Shown: positions 30,647 through 42,579, numbered from the stretch's first letter. The stretch: DNA of 64,000 nucleotides from Mesostigma viride (GCA_009746045.1 RPFO01001147.1:52736-116735), one strand, 5' to 3'. The notes: a model not told the origin generated them from the letters alone. Made by a program: numbers and translations.

Positions 30647-33600
30647 CTCGCGTTATTACATATCGCAATTTTTTGCGTTGTGAGGTTATAACGCAAAAAA
30701 TTGCGTTGTTAACATGGAGTTCAAACAACTATTTCCCAATAGTTTAGAGGCCAAACAACTGCAGTCAGGCTTAGTTTATAACCCTAGGATCTCATAAAAA
30801 AATCCCCGTACCCAAGTACCCAACGGTTGCCACGTGGCATCATGCAATGCCAGCTGTAAATCAGGACTTTTTAGGGAAGACGAAGGTGATGGCCGAACGA
30901 AATCGCGCGTACCCACTGCAGTCCTGCTGTAGTCTAGCGACATGGCGCAGCTGTTTGACCCCAGGAAACGCGATCGTAACCTAATAGGAAGACATGTTAG
31001 CGTCCCAGCAACATACTGGGGTGAGAAATGGGCGAGGAAACAGTACAAGGGTGGCTGGAATGAGGCCAAAGTGCAGGGAAACGTGAAATCTTTCATGAAA
31101 GCATCGCCGAAGGTCGGTGATCTGGACCTGTGGAGGTGCTACTTCCCTCGAGATAGGTCGCACGAGCTGTTTAACGAATGGCAGGTGCTGAAATGGCTCG
31201 ATTCCGAGCCAGACGAGATGGATGATATTGTCCTCCGGGTCGAGCAGCTGGAGGAGGAGCTGGGCTACGCCCTGCCCGAGGATGCTGCCCAGAAGGCCAC
31301 TGTCGGCTTAGATTCGGATAATGGCGAGGAGGAGGAGGGGGACGAGGGAGACGACGATGAGGAGGAGGAGGAGGAGGAGGAGGAGGAGGAGGAGGAGGAG
31401 GACGAGGACGAGGACGAGGACGAGGAGGAGGAGGAGGAGGAGGAGGAGGAGGAGGAGCCGGCGCCGGTTCAGAAAAGAAAGCGAGGGCGGCCTGCGGGGT
31501 CCAAGAGCAAGACCTGGACCAAGCGAGCTGCAAGGGAGGCTGCCAAGGCCGGCAATGTCACGAGCGATGAGGAGGAAGAGGAGGCGGATGAGGATGATTT
31601 TGTGGATCCGGAGCTGCAGGCCAAGTCGGTGGAGGACGCCATTGAGGCCGAGCTGGCAGACCTGGCGGGGTGGGTGGTAAAGGACGCCGAGGGCTGGAAT
31701 AAGGCCGACTGGCAGCAGGAGGGCATCCGCCTGGTGGAGCATGCAGTGAGGCGGGAGGCCCAGCTGATCAACCTTCCCAAGAGGTCGATGGATCCCCTCG
31801 AGTGGCTCCACCTCATCTGGGAGGAGGAGCAGTGGGAGAAGATCGCAGACGCCACCACGGCGTATGCTGCGTCACAGCAACTGCCTGACGCCCCCGTGAC
31901 CGCGCACGAGGTCGGCGTTTTCTTCGGGTTGCTCGCAGCCAAGTCACTGATGCCTTTGACTGACGAGCGTGACTATTGGAGCGGCAAGTCGCTGGGCGCG
32001 GTGCAGTTCCCGGACTGGTCTAACTTCATGACCTGGCGCCGCTACAAGCACATCAAGTTGAACCTGCATTTCGCGCCCCATGACCAGCGGCCAGCCGATC
32101 ATTCTACCCGGGAGGGCAAGCTGTATTTCTGCGCCCACCTCGAGGACATGATTAATACCAACGTGCGGCGGTACCTGCAGCCAAGCTCCCGCGTCGCCAT
32201 CGACGAGAGCGGCGTCGCCATCCGCAACCAGATGTGCAGCGTGCGGATGTATGACCCCAGCAAGCCGCACAGGTACCACATCCGGATATGGCGGCTGTGC
32301 GACTTCGAGACCAAGATCCCCTTCTTCAGCATCACGTACGACAGGATCAAGGGGGACACCGGCATGCAGCAGGTGGTGCAGAAGCTGGTGGATCAGCTGC
32401 CTGAGCCAGCCGGCACCACGGTGGCAATGGACCGGCTGTACACCACCACGGGTGCCATGCTCATGCTGCGGCAGAAGAAGATGACGGCCGTGGGCACCAT
32501 CATGGGAGTCCGCTGCAGGAAGATGCCCATCAAGCAGGTGAAGGAGCTGACCTCCAAGGAGCGCGGTTCATGGGCAGCGGCTGTCCACAAGAAGACGGGC
32601 CTCTGCCTGACCCTGTGGATGGACAGGAACCTGGTGACCTCCCTGGCCACGGGCGTCCCACCCGAGGAGGAGACCATCTCTCGCCGCAAGAAGGGCAAGG
32701 GCACGGGGGGGGAGAGGGAGGACGTGCCCTGCCCCAAGGTCATGACGGTGTACACTCCGTCTACAAGGCAGTCGACCAGTTCGACCACTTCCTCACTGCC
32801 CACTTCGACATTGAGGGCTCCACCAAGTTTCACAAGTGGTATTGCAGGTGGGGAGTCTCCCTCTTCTCCACGGCATTGCGTGTGGCATACTGCCTTCACC
32901 TCAAGTCCAAGGGCAAGGACAATGCCCTGTCACACAAGGATTTTCTCATTGACATTCAAGACAGCCTCGTCAACAACACCATCCCGGGGGTGGCACGTAC
33001 ACGGGCTCAGGTGGTGAAGGGCAGGGCAGGGAGGTATGGGGGCAACCACACTGTCAGCAAGCTGGAGGGGGTGGCGGGTGAGAGCGGGTGCGGACTGCTG
33101 TGCATTGTGTGCCGTGCCCTGCAGTATGACGCATGCGGTGGCAAGGATGTGCCCAAGCAGGGCAAGAGGTGCCAAACATGGTGCAAGGAGTGCAACTATG
33201 CCATGTGCGCTGCGCCATGCTTTGGCAAACTCCACAACCCCGACGTGCAGCTGCCCCACATCGACAAGCCTCCCCTCCTCAAGCGGCTGCTCAAGGGCGT
33301 GACGAACAGCGTGCAGAGCACGGGGGCCAGGGGCGAGTACACGGAGAAGACGCCAAGGACGCCAAAGAGGCCAAAGAAGAAGCGGGCCAGCGGTGGCACG
33401 GCTACCCCGTCCTCAAGGGGGTCTGGCCGCAGTGCCCGCTCTTCTCGTTAAGCGTGGCATGTGGCCAGCTTGTATTATTGGCTGCAGGTGGTTGCCCTGT
33501 CTTATTTTGACATATCTGGGCTTAGTTTGTGCATCTCCATGGGTTTATGCCCCCCAAGGGGCCCACGGTGCCTTTTGTGTGCACCCACTTGTCTACCCAG

Positions 33601-33980
33601 TGTTATAGTGTTATAATTTCATGGGTGTGGGGAAAATAGGAGGGCTGCTTATTTCAAGCCCATATGCAGCCACGAGGGTCTACATATATTGCTTTTACTC
33701 CAAAAAATTCCGTGCCTGCAATACTTGACCCATGTGGCATACCGGCCCCTTGTAGTGTGAGGGGGTCATAGTTTACGAGACCCATGTGTCTTCAACTTTG
33801 AATTTCACATAGCCAGGCTGGGAATTACATGCCAAGACCATATACTACATTTTTTTATATATCTCAGAGAATTCATAACTGGCCTCAGATAGCCCATATC
33901 ATGCTTGCTTCATTAGATGTGTTTAATTGAAATAAAGTGTTATAACGCAAAAAATTGCGTTATAAATGTGCTAACGCGAG
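30647..33980 (+). mobile_element. piggyBac-like DNA transposon, nearly complete
   Basis: The 3.33-kb element is flanked by TTAA (30643-30646 and 33981-33984), the target duplicated by piggyBac. The termini are CTCGCGTTA inverted repeats. Just inside both ends lie palindromic blocks CGCAATTTTTTGCG or AACGCAAAAAATTGCGTT, two on the left and one on the right, which are likely transposase-binding sites. It carries one transposase gene with its start 295 bp from the left end. Both ends look intact, but the reading frame shifts once. Confidence 0.85.
30942..33451 (+). pseudogene. piggyBac-family transposase with one frameshift
   Basis: The first frame (30942-33017) has an N-terminal region with a long acidic run (Asp/Glu, about residues 129-172). 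Next is a basic KRKRGRPAGSKSK stretch, then the DDD transposase core. The three catalytic Asp are visible in AIDES (421), AMDRLYT (497) and LWMDRNLV (561). After KVMTVY near 32755 the coding sequence continues in another frame (to 33451) as YKAVDQFDHFLTAHF...KWYCRWGVSLF, then a C-terminal cysteine-rich zinc domain (CGLLCIVC...CQTWCKECNYAMCAAPCF) typical of piggyBac, then a basic tail. A single indel would explain the shift; an unusual intron is less likely. Confidence 0.8.
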
Positions 33981-33984
33981 TTAA

Positions 33985-34305
33985 TTCAATTTCTTTTGTT
34001 ATTATTATTACTACTATTTGATTTATTATTTATTATTATGATTTAGATTTTATTTTGTTTATTTTTATCTTTTTCATATTTCAATTATACCTCTCAATTT
34101 TTCTTTTATCCCCTTGATGTGTGTGTATGTTTTCTTCATCCTTCGTCCTTTTGGTTTATTCTATAAACCTTTTATTGTTTGTTACTATCTGTTGTTTGTC
34201 TCACTTCATGCAGATCTTCCTACAGATAGCCACGCGGCTCCCGCGGTCGTCTTCGCGTCGTTCCTCTCAGACAACTACCCTAGGTAGTCCTAAAATTCCA
34301 TTACG
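33985..34305. other. AT-rich spacer, no gene seen
   Basis: Mostly T-rich sequence with ATTATT and TTTATT runs. Nothing recognisable. Confidence 0.5.
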
Positions 34306-34321
34306 TTGGCCGACCATACCG

Positions 34322-34848
34322 AACTAAATATCAATATCAATATCAATATCAATTTCAATTTCGATTTCAATGTCAATGTCAATGTCAATGTCAATGTCAA
34401 TGTCAATGTCAATGTCAATGTCAATGTCAATGTCAATGTCAATGTCAATGTCAATGTCAATGTCAATGTCAATGTCAATGTCAATGTCAATGTCAATGTC
34501 AATGTCAATGTCAATGTCAATGTCAATGTCAATGTCAATGTCAATGTCAATGTCAATGTCAATGTCAATGTCAATGTCAATGTCAATGTCAATGTCAATG
34601 TCAATGTCAATGTCAATGTCAATGTCAATGTCAATGTCAATGTCAATGTCAATGTCAACGTCAACGTCAACGTCAATGTCAATGTCAATGTCAATGTCAA
34701 TGTCAATGTCAATGTCAATGTCAATGTCAATGTCAATGTCAATGTCAATGTCAATGTCAATGTCAATGTCAATGTCAATGTCAATGTCAATGTCAATGTC
34801 AATGTCAATGTCAATGTCAATGTCAATGTCAATGTCAATGTCAATGTG
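34322..34848. repeat. (TGTCAA)n hexanucleotide microsatellite
   Basis: About 80 tandem TGTCAA units, introduced by a few TATCAA/TTTCAA variants on the left and with three CGTCAA variants near 34660-34672. The long Asn-Val, Ser-Met and Thr-Leu reading frames through it are artefacts of a period divisible by three. Confidence 0.95.
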
Positions 34849-35163
34849 GCCAGCAAGGTGAAAGTACTCCAGGCCCGCAAGCTCCTGGGCGGGAGAAACG
34901 CGCCGAGCCTCGACGACCTTCTCTCCCCGGCCCAGCTAGTAATCAAGAACGGTTTGCTGGGCAGTGACGCAGCCGTCCAGGCCAGGCGCGAAGGCAAGAA
35001 GGTCTACGTCCGCCTCGTCAACGACACCCCCGTGCTCTTCATCAACGGTCAGCGCACGGATGTGCAGGCCCCTAACAAGCGGCACAAGCCGGGCCGTCCC
35101 AAGCCCGCCCCAGCTGCGTCATCATCGTCCACGCACGTCCCGGGCATGGAGGGCGCCCGGTAA
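34849..35163 (+). pseudogene. LINE ORF1-like C-terminal fragment (second family)
   Basis: Immediately after the microsatellite the frame encodes SLDDLLSPAQLVIKNGLLGS, then AVQARREGKKVYVRLVNDTPVLFINGQR and a Lys/Pro-rich tail with a stop at 35161-35163. The pattern resembles the C-terminal domain of L1-type ORF1 proteins (DDL.. AQ ..., Gly-Lys, then VLFINGQ). It differs from copies A-D, so it probably belongs to another LINE family. The upstream part is missing, its place taken by the repeat. Confidence 0.5.
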
Positions 35164-35249
35164 GGGCACACCCTCGCGGCCTCGCGGTACAATAGGCTTT
35201 GGGCATAGCCTTTAATAAACAAGCCCTTTTCCACCCTCATGTCGCACCG

Positions 35250-36870
35250 TGCGAGCATGCTGAGGATGCTGAAGGTCGCCAGGCACGCCACGGTCAACCT
35301 TCCCGCCAATTTACCAGCCTCAAACGCCTCCTGGTGGCCCGCCTTGAGCGGGATGAGGCCCAGTCGACACGCCGGCGACCCCAGCCAGGCCGGAGTCGTT
35401 CGAGGACACCGGTGTTATGCTGCTCTTCCGGGACATCTGCAACCGCCTTCTGCTGTCGTCGCAACCACCTCCAGCGGCCTGGCAACACAGTTTTCGCACG
35501 ATGCTGTACAAGAACAAGGGGTCGTCAGCCGACCCCGGCAACTACAGAGGGGTGTGCATTCAAAGCGCCCCCCTCAAGCTTCTTATGCGGCTCATCCTGA
35601 ATCGCCTGCGCACGGCCCTGGACGGTCACCTCGGCGAGACTCAGCACGGCTTCCGTTCAGGTTGCAACACAGTACAGGCGCTCTTCGCTACTCGCCGACT
35701 GGTGGAGGAACTGCAACGCCTTCAGCCTGGTGAGTCCCCTTTGCACCTTGCGCTGGTGGACTTCATCAAAGCCTTCGATTCGGTTTTCTGGCCTGCGCTT
35801 TGGGACATCCTCGAGCTGTTCCGGATCCCCCGCCCCCTTATTGCTGTCATCTGCAACCTGTATGAAGGGTCCACCACTTCGGTGCGCACTTCTTACGGGA
35901 CCACGCCACCATGCCCTTTACAGAAGGGTGTGTGGCAGGGCTGCGTGCATGCTGTCGCCCTACCTGTTCATTATTGTGGTCGAATACGTAATGATTCAGG
36001 CGCGCAAGCGATTTGCCCGCATCGTGGGTAGGGAACCAGGGGTGCAGGTTGCTAGCAAATTCTGGCATGGCGGAGCGGACACGGAGATTCGGCTGGCAGA
36101 CGTCATCTACGCAGACGACACCACCCTCTTCGAGGACACTGGGCACGTGCAGACATGGCTTGACTGCCTGGCTATCGAGGCCCGTGCAGTGGGGCTTGAG
36201 GTCAGCAAGAAGACAGAGGCCCTGGCGCGGTTGGGCTCACCCACTCACCGCCACCCCTCTATCTCCTCGACGGCTCTCGAGTCCTGTACCGGGCCCTGTG
36301 GCGCAAGCCCCTGGGCAAGATCGAGAAACAGGACCTGTTCAAGGTCCTCGTCCTTCCTGTTCTCACGTATGGGGCCGAGACGTGGACCGGCCCTCACCGC
36401 CGACCTGGCCAGCCCGCAAGCTGGACGGCGCGGTCACCAACATGCTGCGTTCCATTTTCAGAGTAGGATATGCTGCTCATGTCCGCAATGAGGACCTGTA
36501 CCAGGGCATGCCATATATCACCAGCACCATTAAGCAGCGGCGCCTGCAGCTAGTAGGGCACCTAGCTCGCACTAACCAGGTAGACACCTCACGTGGCCCC
36601 CCCGCAGGACTGCGCCCAGCTCAGCCTGGCCGGCACCTCCTGCCGTGCCGGCCGGGCCCCCTGATGTTAGACGCCGCAAGGCCCGCACCTTCAAAGAACA
36701 GCTAGTAGAGGACATGGGGGGCCTAGGCCGGCTCTCCGTGATTTGGAAGAAGATGATGGACAAGGCCAAGTGGGCCCAGGTCATAGAGGACAACGAGTCC
36801 CCCCCTGTGGGGAAGCGCCCGCGTGTGCAAACCCACGGGAGGCATGCCAGACAGCTCCCCTAGTGTAGCG
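35250..36870 (+). pseudogene. LINE reverse transcriptase (non-LTR), broken
   Basis: RT motifs are recognisable: NYRGVCIQSAPLKLLMRLIL, QHGFRSGCNTVQALFATRRL, LALVDFIKAFDSVFWPALW (motif A), then SPYLFIIVVEYVM and IYADDTTLF (catalytic YADD near 36112), then KLDGAVTNMLRSIFRVGYAA. They fall in at least three frames: shifts lie near 35940 and between about 36230 and 36420. The apurinic endonuclease is absent and the N-terminus is truncated. The C-terminal part matches the minus-strand fragment at 17505-17928. Confidence 0.8.
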
Positions 36871-36929
36871 TGATGCTGTTTAGATAGACGTGGTAGTAAT
36901 GTTGTTAGATAATAGTGGTTGTAGGTATA

Positions 36930-37010
36930 GCTGATATCAAAGAGACACTGATATCAAAGAGACAGTGACCAGCGCAGGCCAGAAATCGGGAGAATCCGGA
37001 CCATGGTAGC
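36930..37010 (+). repeat. LINE-associated terminal block
   Basis: It contains GATATCAAAGAGAC twice and then CCAGCGCAGGCCAGAAATC and GGACCATGGTAGCTCG. The same words, in the same order on the minus strand, occur at 18040-17925 directly upstream of the other LINE fragment. Confidence 0.6.
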
Positions 37011-37430
37011 TCGAGCCTGCCGTTATCTTTTCCGCGTTTTCGAGTCGTTCAGGATGATGAAGATGAATGGTGATGGAAATGTGTATCCTTGTGCATTGAA
37101 ATTATGGCTGGCTTACGTGTGGAGCGACTAGATGACCTAGACGGTGGGGCCGGAAACAGCATGCTTGATCAGGGCGTGTGTTTCGAGCCTAGTAGCTGGC
37201 CGGGAGTGTCTAGTGGTGAGCACCATTGCTGCGATCGCTCTCCCACCATTTACGAGGAAATACCCGCAAATGGAAAACCACTGAAAAGGTCTAGCTAGTC
37301 AGTCATCACGTTAGCCATGCCATGATTCCAAACGTCCAAGAACTACACACGGTGCAAAGGCAAAAAGCCGGAGGACAGCACTTTCAAATGTGCGGCGGGA
37401 TATAGATAGATTAGACCGGTAGGACTGTTT
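37011..37430. other. No gene seen
   Basis: Unassigned sequence between the LINE fragment and the microsatellite block. Short ORFs here lack any recognisable motif. Confidence 0.4.
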
Positions 37431-37852
37431 GCACCCATCCATCCATCCATCCATCCATCCATCCATCCATCCATCCATCCATCCATCCATCCATCCATCC
37501 ATCCACCCATCCATCCATCCATCCATCCATCCATCCATCCATCCATCCATCCATCCATCCATCCATCCATCCATCCATCCATCCATCCATCCATCCATCC
37601 ATCCATCCATCCATCCATCCATCCATCCATGGCCATCCATCCATCCATCCATCCATCCATCCATCCATCCATCCATCCATCCATCCATCCATCCATCCAT
37701 CCATCCATCCATCCATCCATCCATCCATCCATCCATCCATCCATCCATCCATCCATCCATCCATCCATCCATCCATCCATCCATCCATCCATCCATCCAT
37801 CCATCCATCCATCCATCCATCCATCCATCCATGCATCCATCCATCCATCCAT
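37431..37852. repeat. (CATC)n tetranucleotide microsatellite
   Basis: About 105 CATC units with three interruptions (near 37506, 37630 and 37832). Long Met-Asp-Gly-Trp or Ile-His-Pro-Ser reading frames through it are artefacts. Confidence 0.95.
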
Positions 37853-37906
37853 CGGGGTTAATGCTCCGTGACTCCCCAACGGGAGCATGAGTCTAATTAA
37901 TTAATT

Positions 37907-38156
37907 AATGTCAATGTCAATGTGAATGTGAATGTCAATGTCAATGTCAATGTCAATGTCAATGTCAATGTCAATGTCAATGTCAATGTCAATGTCAATG
38001 TCAATGTGAATGTGAATGTGAATGTGAATGTCAATGTCAATGTCAATGTCAATGTCAATGTCAATGTCAATGTCAATGTCAATGTCAATGTCAATGTCAA
38101 TGTCAATGTCATTGTCAATGTCAATGTCAATGTCAATGTCAATGTTAATGTCAATT
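37907..38156. repeat. Second (TGTCAA)n microsatellite
   Basis: The same hexamer as at 34.3 kb, with TGTGAA variants near 37921 and 38008-38029. The two arrays flank the LINE fragment and the CATC array. Confidence 0.95.
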
Positions 38157-38292
38157 AAATTAAATTAAATTAAATTAAATTAAATTAAATTAAATTAAAT
38201 TAAATTAAATTAAATTAAATTAAATTAAATTAAATTAAATTAAATTAAATTAAATTAAATTAAATTAAATTAAATTAAATTAAACTAAATTA
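38153..38292. repeat. (AAATT)n pentanucleotide microsatellite
   Basis: About 27 units of AAATT join the TGTCAA array directly to a truncated LINE ORF1 copy, suggesting growth from an AT-rich LINE junction. Confidence 0.95.
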
Positions 38293-38296
38293 TAAC

Positions 38297-39128
38297 ATGC
38301 CTCCGTTTCATCTCATCTTTGAGAGCCCAGCGGACAAGATTTCGTTTCTCAGACACCGCAAGCGGCTCGAGAAGACTCACTTCACCGTGGACGACGACTT
38401 GACCCTGGCACAGCAACAACGGCGACGAGAGCTATGGCCGACCTACCTCCAGCTCCGGCAGACCAAGGCGGGCCAGCCGGTGTACTGGAAGGGGGCGGCC
38501 ATCTACGTCGGCCACAAGCCCTGGCACGCGACCCCCTCGACCACCGCGGCCCCAGCGACTCCGGAAGCCCCAGCCTAGGGGATTACAGCAGCAGTAGTGT
38601 AAAATAGTTAGACAGTGGCCTAACTGGCCTTGTACATGCCCGCCTACTACAGGCACTATACCAACTGCATGAGGCCTAGCCTTTTTAGTCATGTACATGT
38701 GTGCCTATGATGAGCCACCCTGCAGATGATGCCTAACTTTATTTAATAATTATGCAGTGCCCATGCAGGGAGTCCCTCGATCCCTGCTGAAAAGCCATGC
38801 CCTAGCTCTCGTATAGCCATGATGATCTTCCCCCACTGAGGGCTTTCCGTTCCGCTCCCACTGAGGGCTTATGCTCACGTGACGCAGTCACGTGTCTATT
38901 AATTAATTAATTAATCTTCCCCCACATGGCATGCTCCCCCATAACTGGGCATAGCGTGATAGACCACGAGGGTGCAAGTGCCCTGGTGCACCTAGAGCAA
39001 GGGTATAGCTTACATTCCCACCCTTGCATGAAGTAGCCTAGAATGTATTAAAAGCCATATGCCCCTTCTCAGGGATATGTGCTACATTTACTCCCAACGG
39101 AGTGATGTTCCTAATTAATTAATTAAGG
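38297..39128 (+). pseudogene. LINE ORF1 C-terminal fragment with 3' tail, copy C
   Basis: The open frame from 38297 to 38578 encodes SPADKISFLRHRKRLEKTHF, DDDLTLAQQQRRRELWPTYL and VYWKGAAIYVGHKPW, ending at a stop. The conserved tail follows, with hairpin GCAGGGA...TCCCTGC near 38767, and ends in TTAATTAATTAA at 39128. A 60-bp insertion-like segment with TTAATTAA lies near 38840-38915. It is 5'-truncated, starting at the AAATT array. Confidence 0.7.
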
Positions 39129-39557
39129 CCTCCGTTGGGAGATCATGTAGCACATATTCCATTATGGATGGGTGGGGTGGAGGAAGCCGCGTAATCGAAC
39201 TATCCTATAACTCTAAGCTATCTAGTCTAGAAAATCCTAACTACACTACTCATCAAAACGCCTCCTCCTCTTGGGGGGAGGGGGCTTGCCCACAGGGTCG
39301 GGCGTGTGAGCCTCATGACAATCTTCTGCCACCTTAATGTCAACACTACAATACGGTTCGTAGGAGACGCGAAATGAGTGAGAATGTTACCCGAGCGGTA
39401 ACGAGGATTCGCACCGTTGATTTTAACATATGTTTCTTTTTTTGCGCCATTTGGCGAGCATCGACTGGAGCCTGAACCTAGCGGGGGGAATCGTGCGGGG
39501 GAATCTTGCGGGGGAATCTTGCGGGGAAAATTTCCAAACGTGAATTTAGCGAAGTCC

Positions 39558-39823
39558 TACTACATTTTGCTTGGGTACACGGTACTACAGTTTCGTCACT
39601 GAAAATTTTCTGTAGTTGCGTTGGTGTTTCGTACGTTCCGCTGAAATTTTCGTGTTCAGTGCCCAGATCACAATTTGATCCGGGCGCAAAATGATTGGCT
39701 GTACGGTACGAACCAAAAACGAAATTTTAGTATCTAAGTTCCGCAGCGCTTGCTGAATTTGCCCCGGAAGCCCGGGGGCACTTTCCCCGCTGAAAAAGGT
39801 GTCCGCGGAAGCGAATTGTAGTG
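39558..39823. mobile_element. MITE-like element related to the one at 9.5 kb
   Basis: The right end read inward is CACTACAATTCGCTTCCGCG, then GACACCTTTTTCAGCGGGGA, closely matching the left end of the 9527-10113 MITE. The left end, TACTACATTTTGC, is an imperfect inverted partner. The length is about 266 bp, noncoding. Confidence 0.5.
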
Positions 39824-39829
39824 AATGCC

Positions 39830-39974
39830 ATGCTAGCCTGACGGTGCGGTCAAGGTGCTTGCTCAGCGCCTGGTCCAGGGCCCACGCCTCGCAGCCATAA
39901 ATGAGGATGCTGAGGAAAACTAGGGCCATGAACAGAATGCACTTGCGCCGCTCACTAAGAGTAGCGGTGCTCAT
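39830..39974 (-). pseudogene. LINE RT C-terminal fragment
   Basis: A minus-strand frame encodes LSERRKCILFMALVFLSILI, then YGCEAWALDQALSKHLDRTV, the YGxExW region downstream of LINE RTs. It differs in sequence from the fragments at 17.5 and 36.3 kb. Only about 48 residues survive, cut off by the neighbouring MITE-like unit. Confidence 0.55.
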
Positions 39975-40083
39975 GTCCAGAACCTGTCGAGCGGCGAAGG
40001 GCCGCCCAGGCCGGCCTGGGCGGCCAATGCGGGACTACGTGTCAACTGATGTCGTCGGCCTTGCAATCGAGGGGAGCCATGGC

Positions 40084-42486
40084 AGTTAACGCCAAGCGCA
40101 TTGGCGTGATCCTGATTCGGCATTTCTCTGCGATTCCAGCGGCACCGGAACGAGTTCATTCCGACAAGTATCAAGAAAGTTATGGCGTTCCGACTTCCCG
40201 GTCGCGCGCGAGCGCGAGCCGGCTGTTCTTCTAAGTCGGACGTGAATATTTGCCGACGACATATGGGGTCGACAGTAATTCCTGGGCTGACAGGAATTAG
40301 GTGCTGTACCTACGACGGTATTGGATTAACCCCTAAATGGTCTTGCTGCCGATTTTCCGCCAAAAAGTGACTTACAGCCGATTTGTCGGCACCTACTCGG
40401 GGGACCAGTTTGCGAGAATACCATTGGGAATTAGGAAACGTTTAGCTGAGAAGAATGAAAGTTTATAAGTTTCTCCAGAACATGATACTAGGGTTTGCTA
40501 TATTTTGACCAAGTTTAACAGGTGTTCCAGACCGTCAAAGTACAGGGGGTCAGGGTACTTTTTCACGTACAACGTGCATTCCGGAAAACGACGACCTGGC
40601 CATGGCGGCTTGCGCCCACGCATGGCATTTACGTTTGCGTTCGAATTTTCTGGCCAAACTTAGGATATTGATTTTATACGTCCTAAAGATCATACAGGCC
40701 AATTTTTGGTTCGCGGGAATGCCATTTGATAGGTGTCGGCAGCGTTCTTGCTGGAAAAAACTGCGATCAGGCCGGACGATAGAAACGTTGACAGCAATAC
40801 CTTTCCTGCGTATTTTAAAGGACATATTGGTTTCTTTTTACTTTTTATGATGATTTGTAGTCGTAAACGTGCAAGGGTGGCCAGAAATCGCCGAATCCAG
40901 CGACCATGCTGCACAACTTTGCCCTTTGGTGTGCCGAAATGCGCCATTTTGCGGCCACCGCCTGGGCCAAGGTAACGCCATCCATGCCTGGTAAAGCTTT
41001 CGTTTTCCTATCGATGTTTGACGTTTATATATACGTTCTAGCTTGTGTAGCACATTCTTTTTGCATTATTCATGCTCTTTCTTGACCCTGGCCTGGCCCC
41101 TTTCTAAAACACCCTTCTTAGATGCTTCCCTCAGTCAGTTGACCTGCCACAGGGTGATGGTGATAAGTTTTAGAGGCTGTATGGGTTTGAATACCTCCAT
41201 ATATGTTTGTTATACATTTCCCACACACATATTGCATGAGTGTGAGGCAGTTGGCTGGTCTCTGTGGCATCATCAAGCATGTAACCGGTGAGTAGAAGCT
41301 TCCCATTGTCAGCATGTGCCACCAGGTGTGCTGGCCATCACCTGGCAAGCTATAGCAGCTTAGGCCTAGTTTATCCTTGCTAGGGCAGGCTGAAATAGGC
41401 TTAAAATCACTAGTGTGTTGGTGGCTGCCTCCTAGAATGCATGCCTTGCGTAGGGTATCCGTACCACGTTACCTACGTGCATGGACAAGGTGGCACCTGC
41501 ACATAGGTGCCATGTAAGGGCAGTGTGAGGATGCAGTTATGTTTCCCCATCATTGTGGAAGGGAAATGTATTGTTTGGCATGGTTGGGGGCCATATTAGT
41601 AGGTATTAGTAGGTAGTATGCCCACTCCTACCCCCTTGGTTGCTTTTTACCAACGGTACCCCTATGGGCTGTACTGGGTGTAACTGCTGGTATACCCACC
41701 CAAATGATGACCCCAATGGCTCAAACTGTTCAGCAACTAATTGTTTATCATCCCTGAAGTGGTAGGTGCCTAGCTCTTACAACATAATTCAAAATACACA
41801 TTCTACCAAAAATGAAAACGCTCGTCTTGACCCCCCTGACTTTGACGGCAGTTATACATGGCCTACGATGAATATATGTGAGGTTGTGATATATCACGGC
41901 TTAGGGCAACTCATGGACATGCTTGCCCCCCAAGGACAGCCATTGGATATTGCTAGGTTGTACAGGGGCTGGTTTACAAAATAGGTGAGTTACTGCCGAT
42001 TTATCGGCAGCATTTCCGCCCATTTAGGGGTTAATACGTCGTACGCAGGAAATAGGAACCTTAACCTGTGGTCTGTTGGTACCGCAGGCTTAGTCCTGGA
42101 CTTCTAGGTGCAGATGCAATAGTCACTGTGGACTGCGCTCTGTGGTCACTGTGCCTGTATGGCAGACCTACTGTATAGGAACTGGGCGCTGTACAGGTAG
42201 TGAATACTGTACCGGGAGTGTTATTACTGAGCAGGCCTCCTAGGCTGCTCAGGACTAGCAAGCACAGTGCACAAGTATATAAAGACTAGACCAGTGCCAT
42301 TTGGGCAGATCTCTTGCGAGCCCGCCTCACGTGTTTTGCCTTGACTTGGCAAGCGCGTGTACAAGCCTCAAGTGTGTGAGCGCTGTAACATTATCCAATT
42401 TTAACAAAGCTCCGTTTCCAACCATATTCACACATTGCTGCATTGCAACCATATCCTTCACATTGCGTTTGCTAGGAACGTTAACT
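40084..42486 (+). repeat. copia-B 5' LTR, split by a TTAA element
   Basis: The LTR sequence lies at 40084-40329 and 42035-42486, with the TTAA element between. It matches 59918-60614 along its length. Confidence 0.9.
40330..42030. mobile_element. Nonautonomous TTAA transposon (piggyBac-type ends), 1.7 kb
   Basis: The termini are CCCCTAAATGG and its inverted copy CCATTTAGGGG, with TTAA on both sides (40326-40329 and 42031-42034). The empty site is seen in the other LTR near 60160. Subterminal palindromes of the type GCCGATTTATCGGC occur at both ends. I see no transposase; the ORFs inside are short and unsupported. Its last 850 bp is the family shared with 10784-12508, and a divergent relic of its right end is near 63800-63933. 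Confidence 0.85.
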
Positions 42487-42579
42487 CAAATTACAACCAG
42501 TCTCAGCGGAGCGGCCAGGAGGGTCGTTGCTGGTTGCGGTGTGCAGCGGTGACGACGCGAGGAGCTCGTCCGGTGGTGA

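Noticed and set aside
31171-31811. Minus-strand Pro- and Leu-rich ORFs
   Set aside because: Complement of the acidic GAG/GAC run in the piggyBac transposase.
34306-34997. Long Asn-Val, Ser-Met and Thr-Leu ORFs
   Set aside because: They are open only because the TGTCAA repeat period is a multiple of three; no independent coding evidence exists.
37311-37890. Met-Asp-Gly-Trp and Ile-His-Pro-Ser ORFs on both strands
   Set aside because: Artefacts of the CATC tetranucleotide array.
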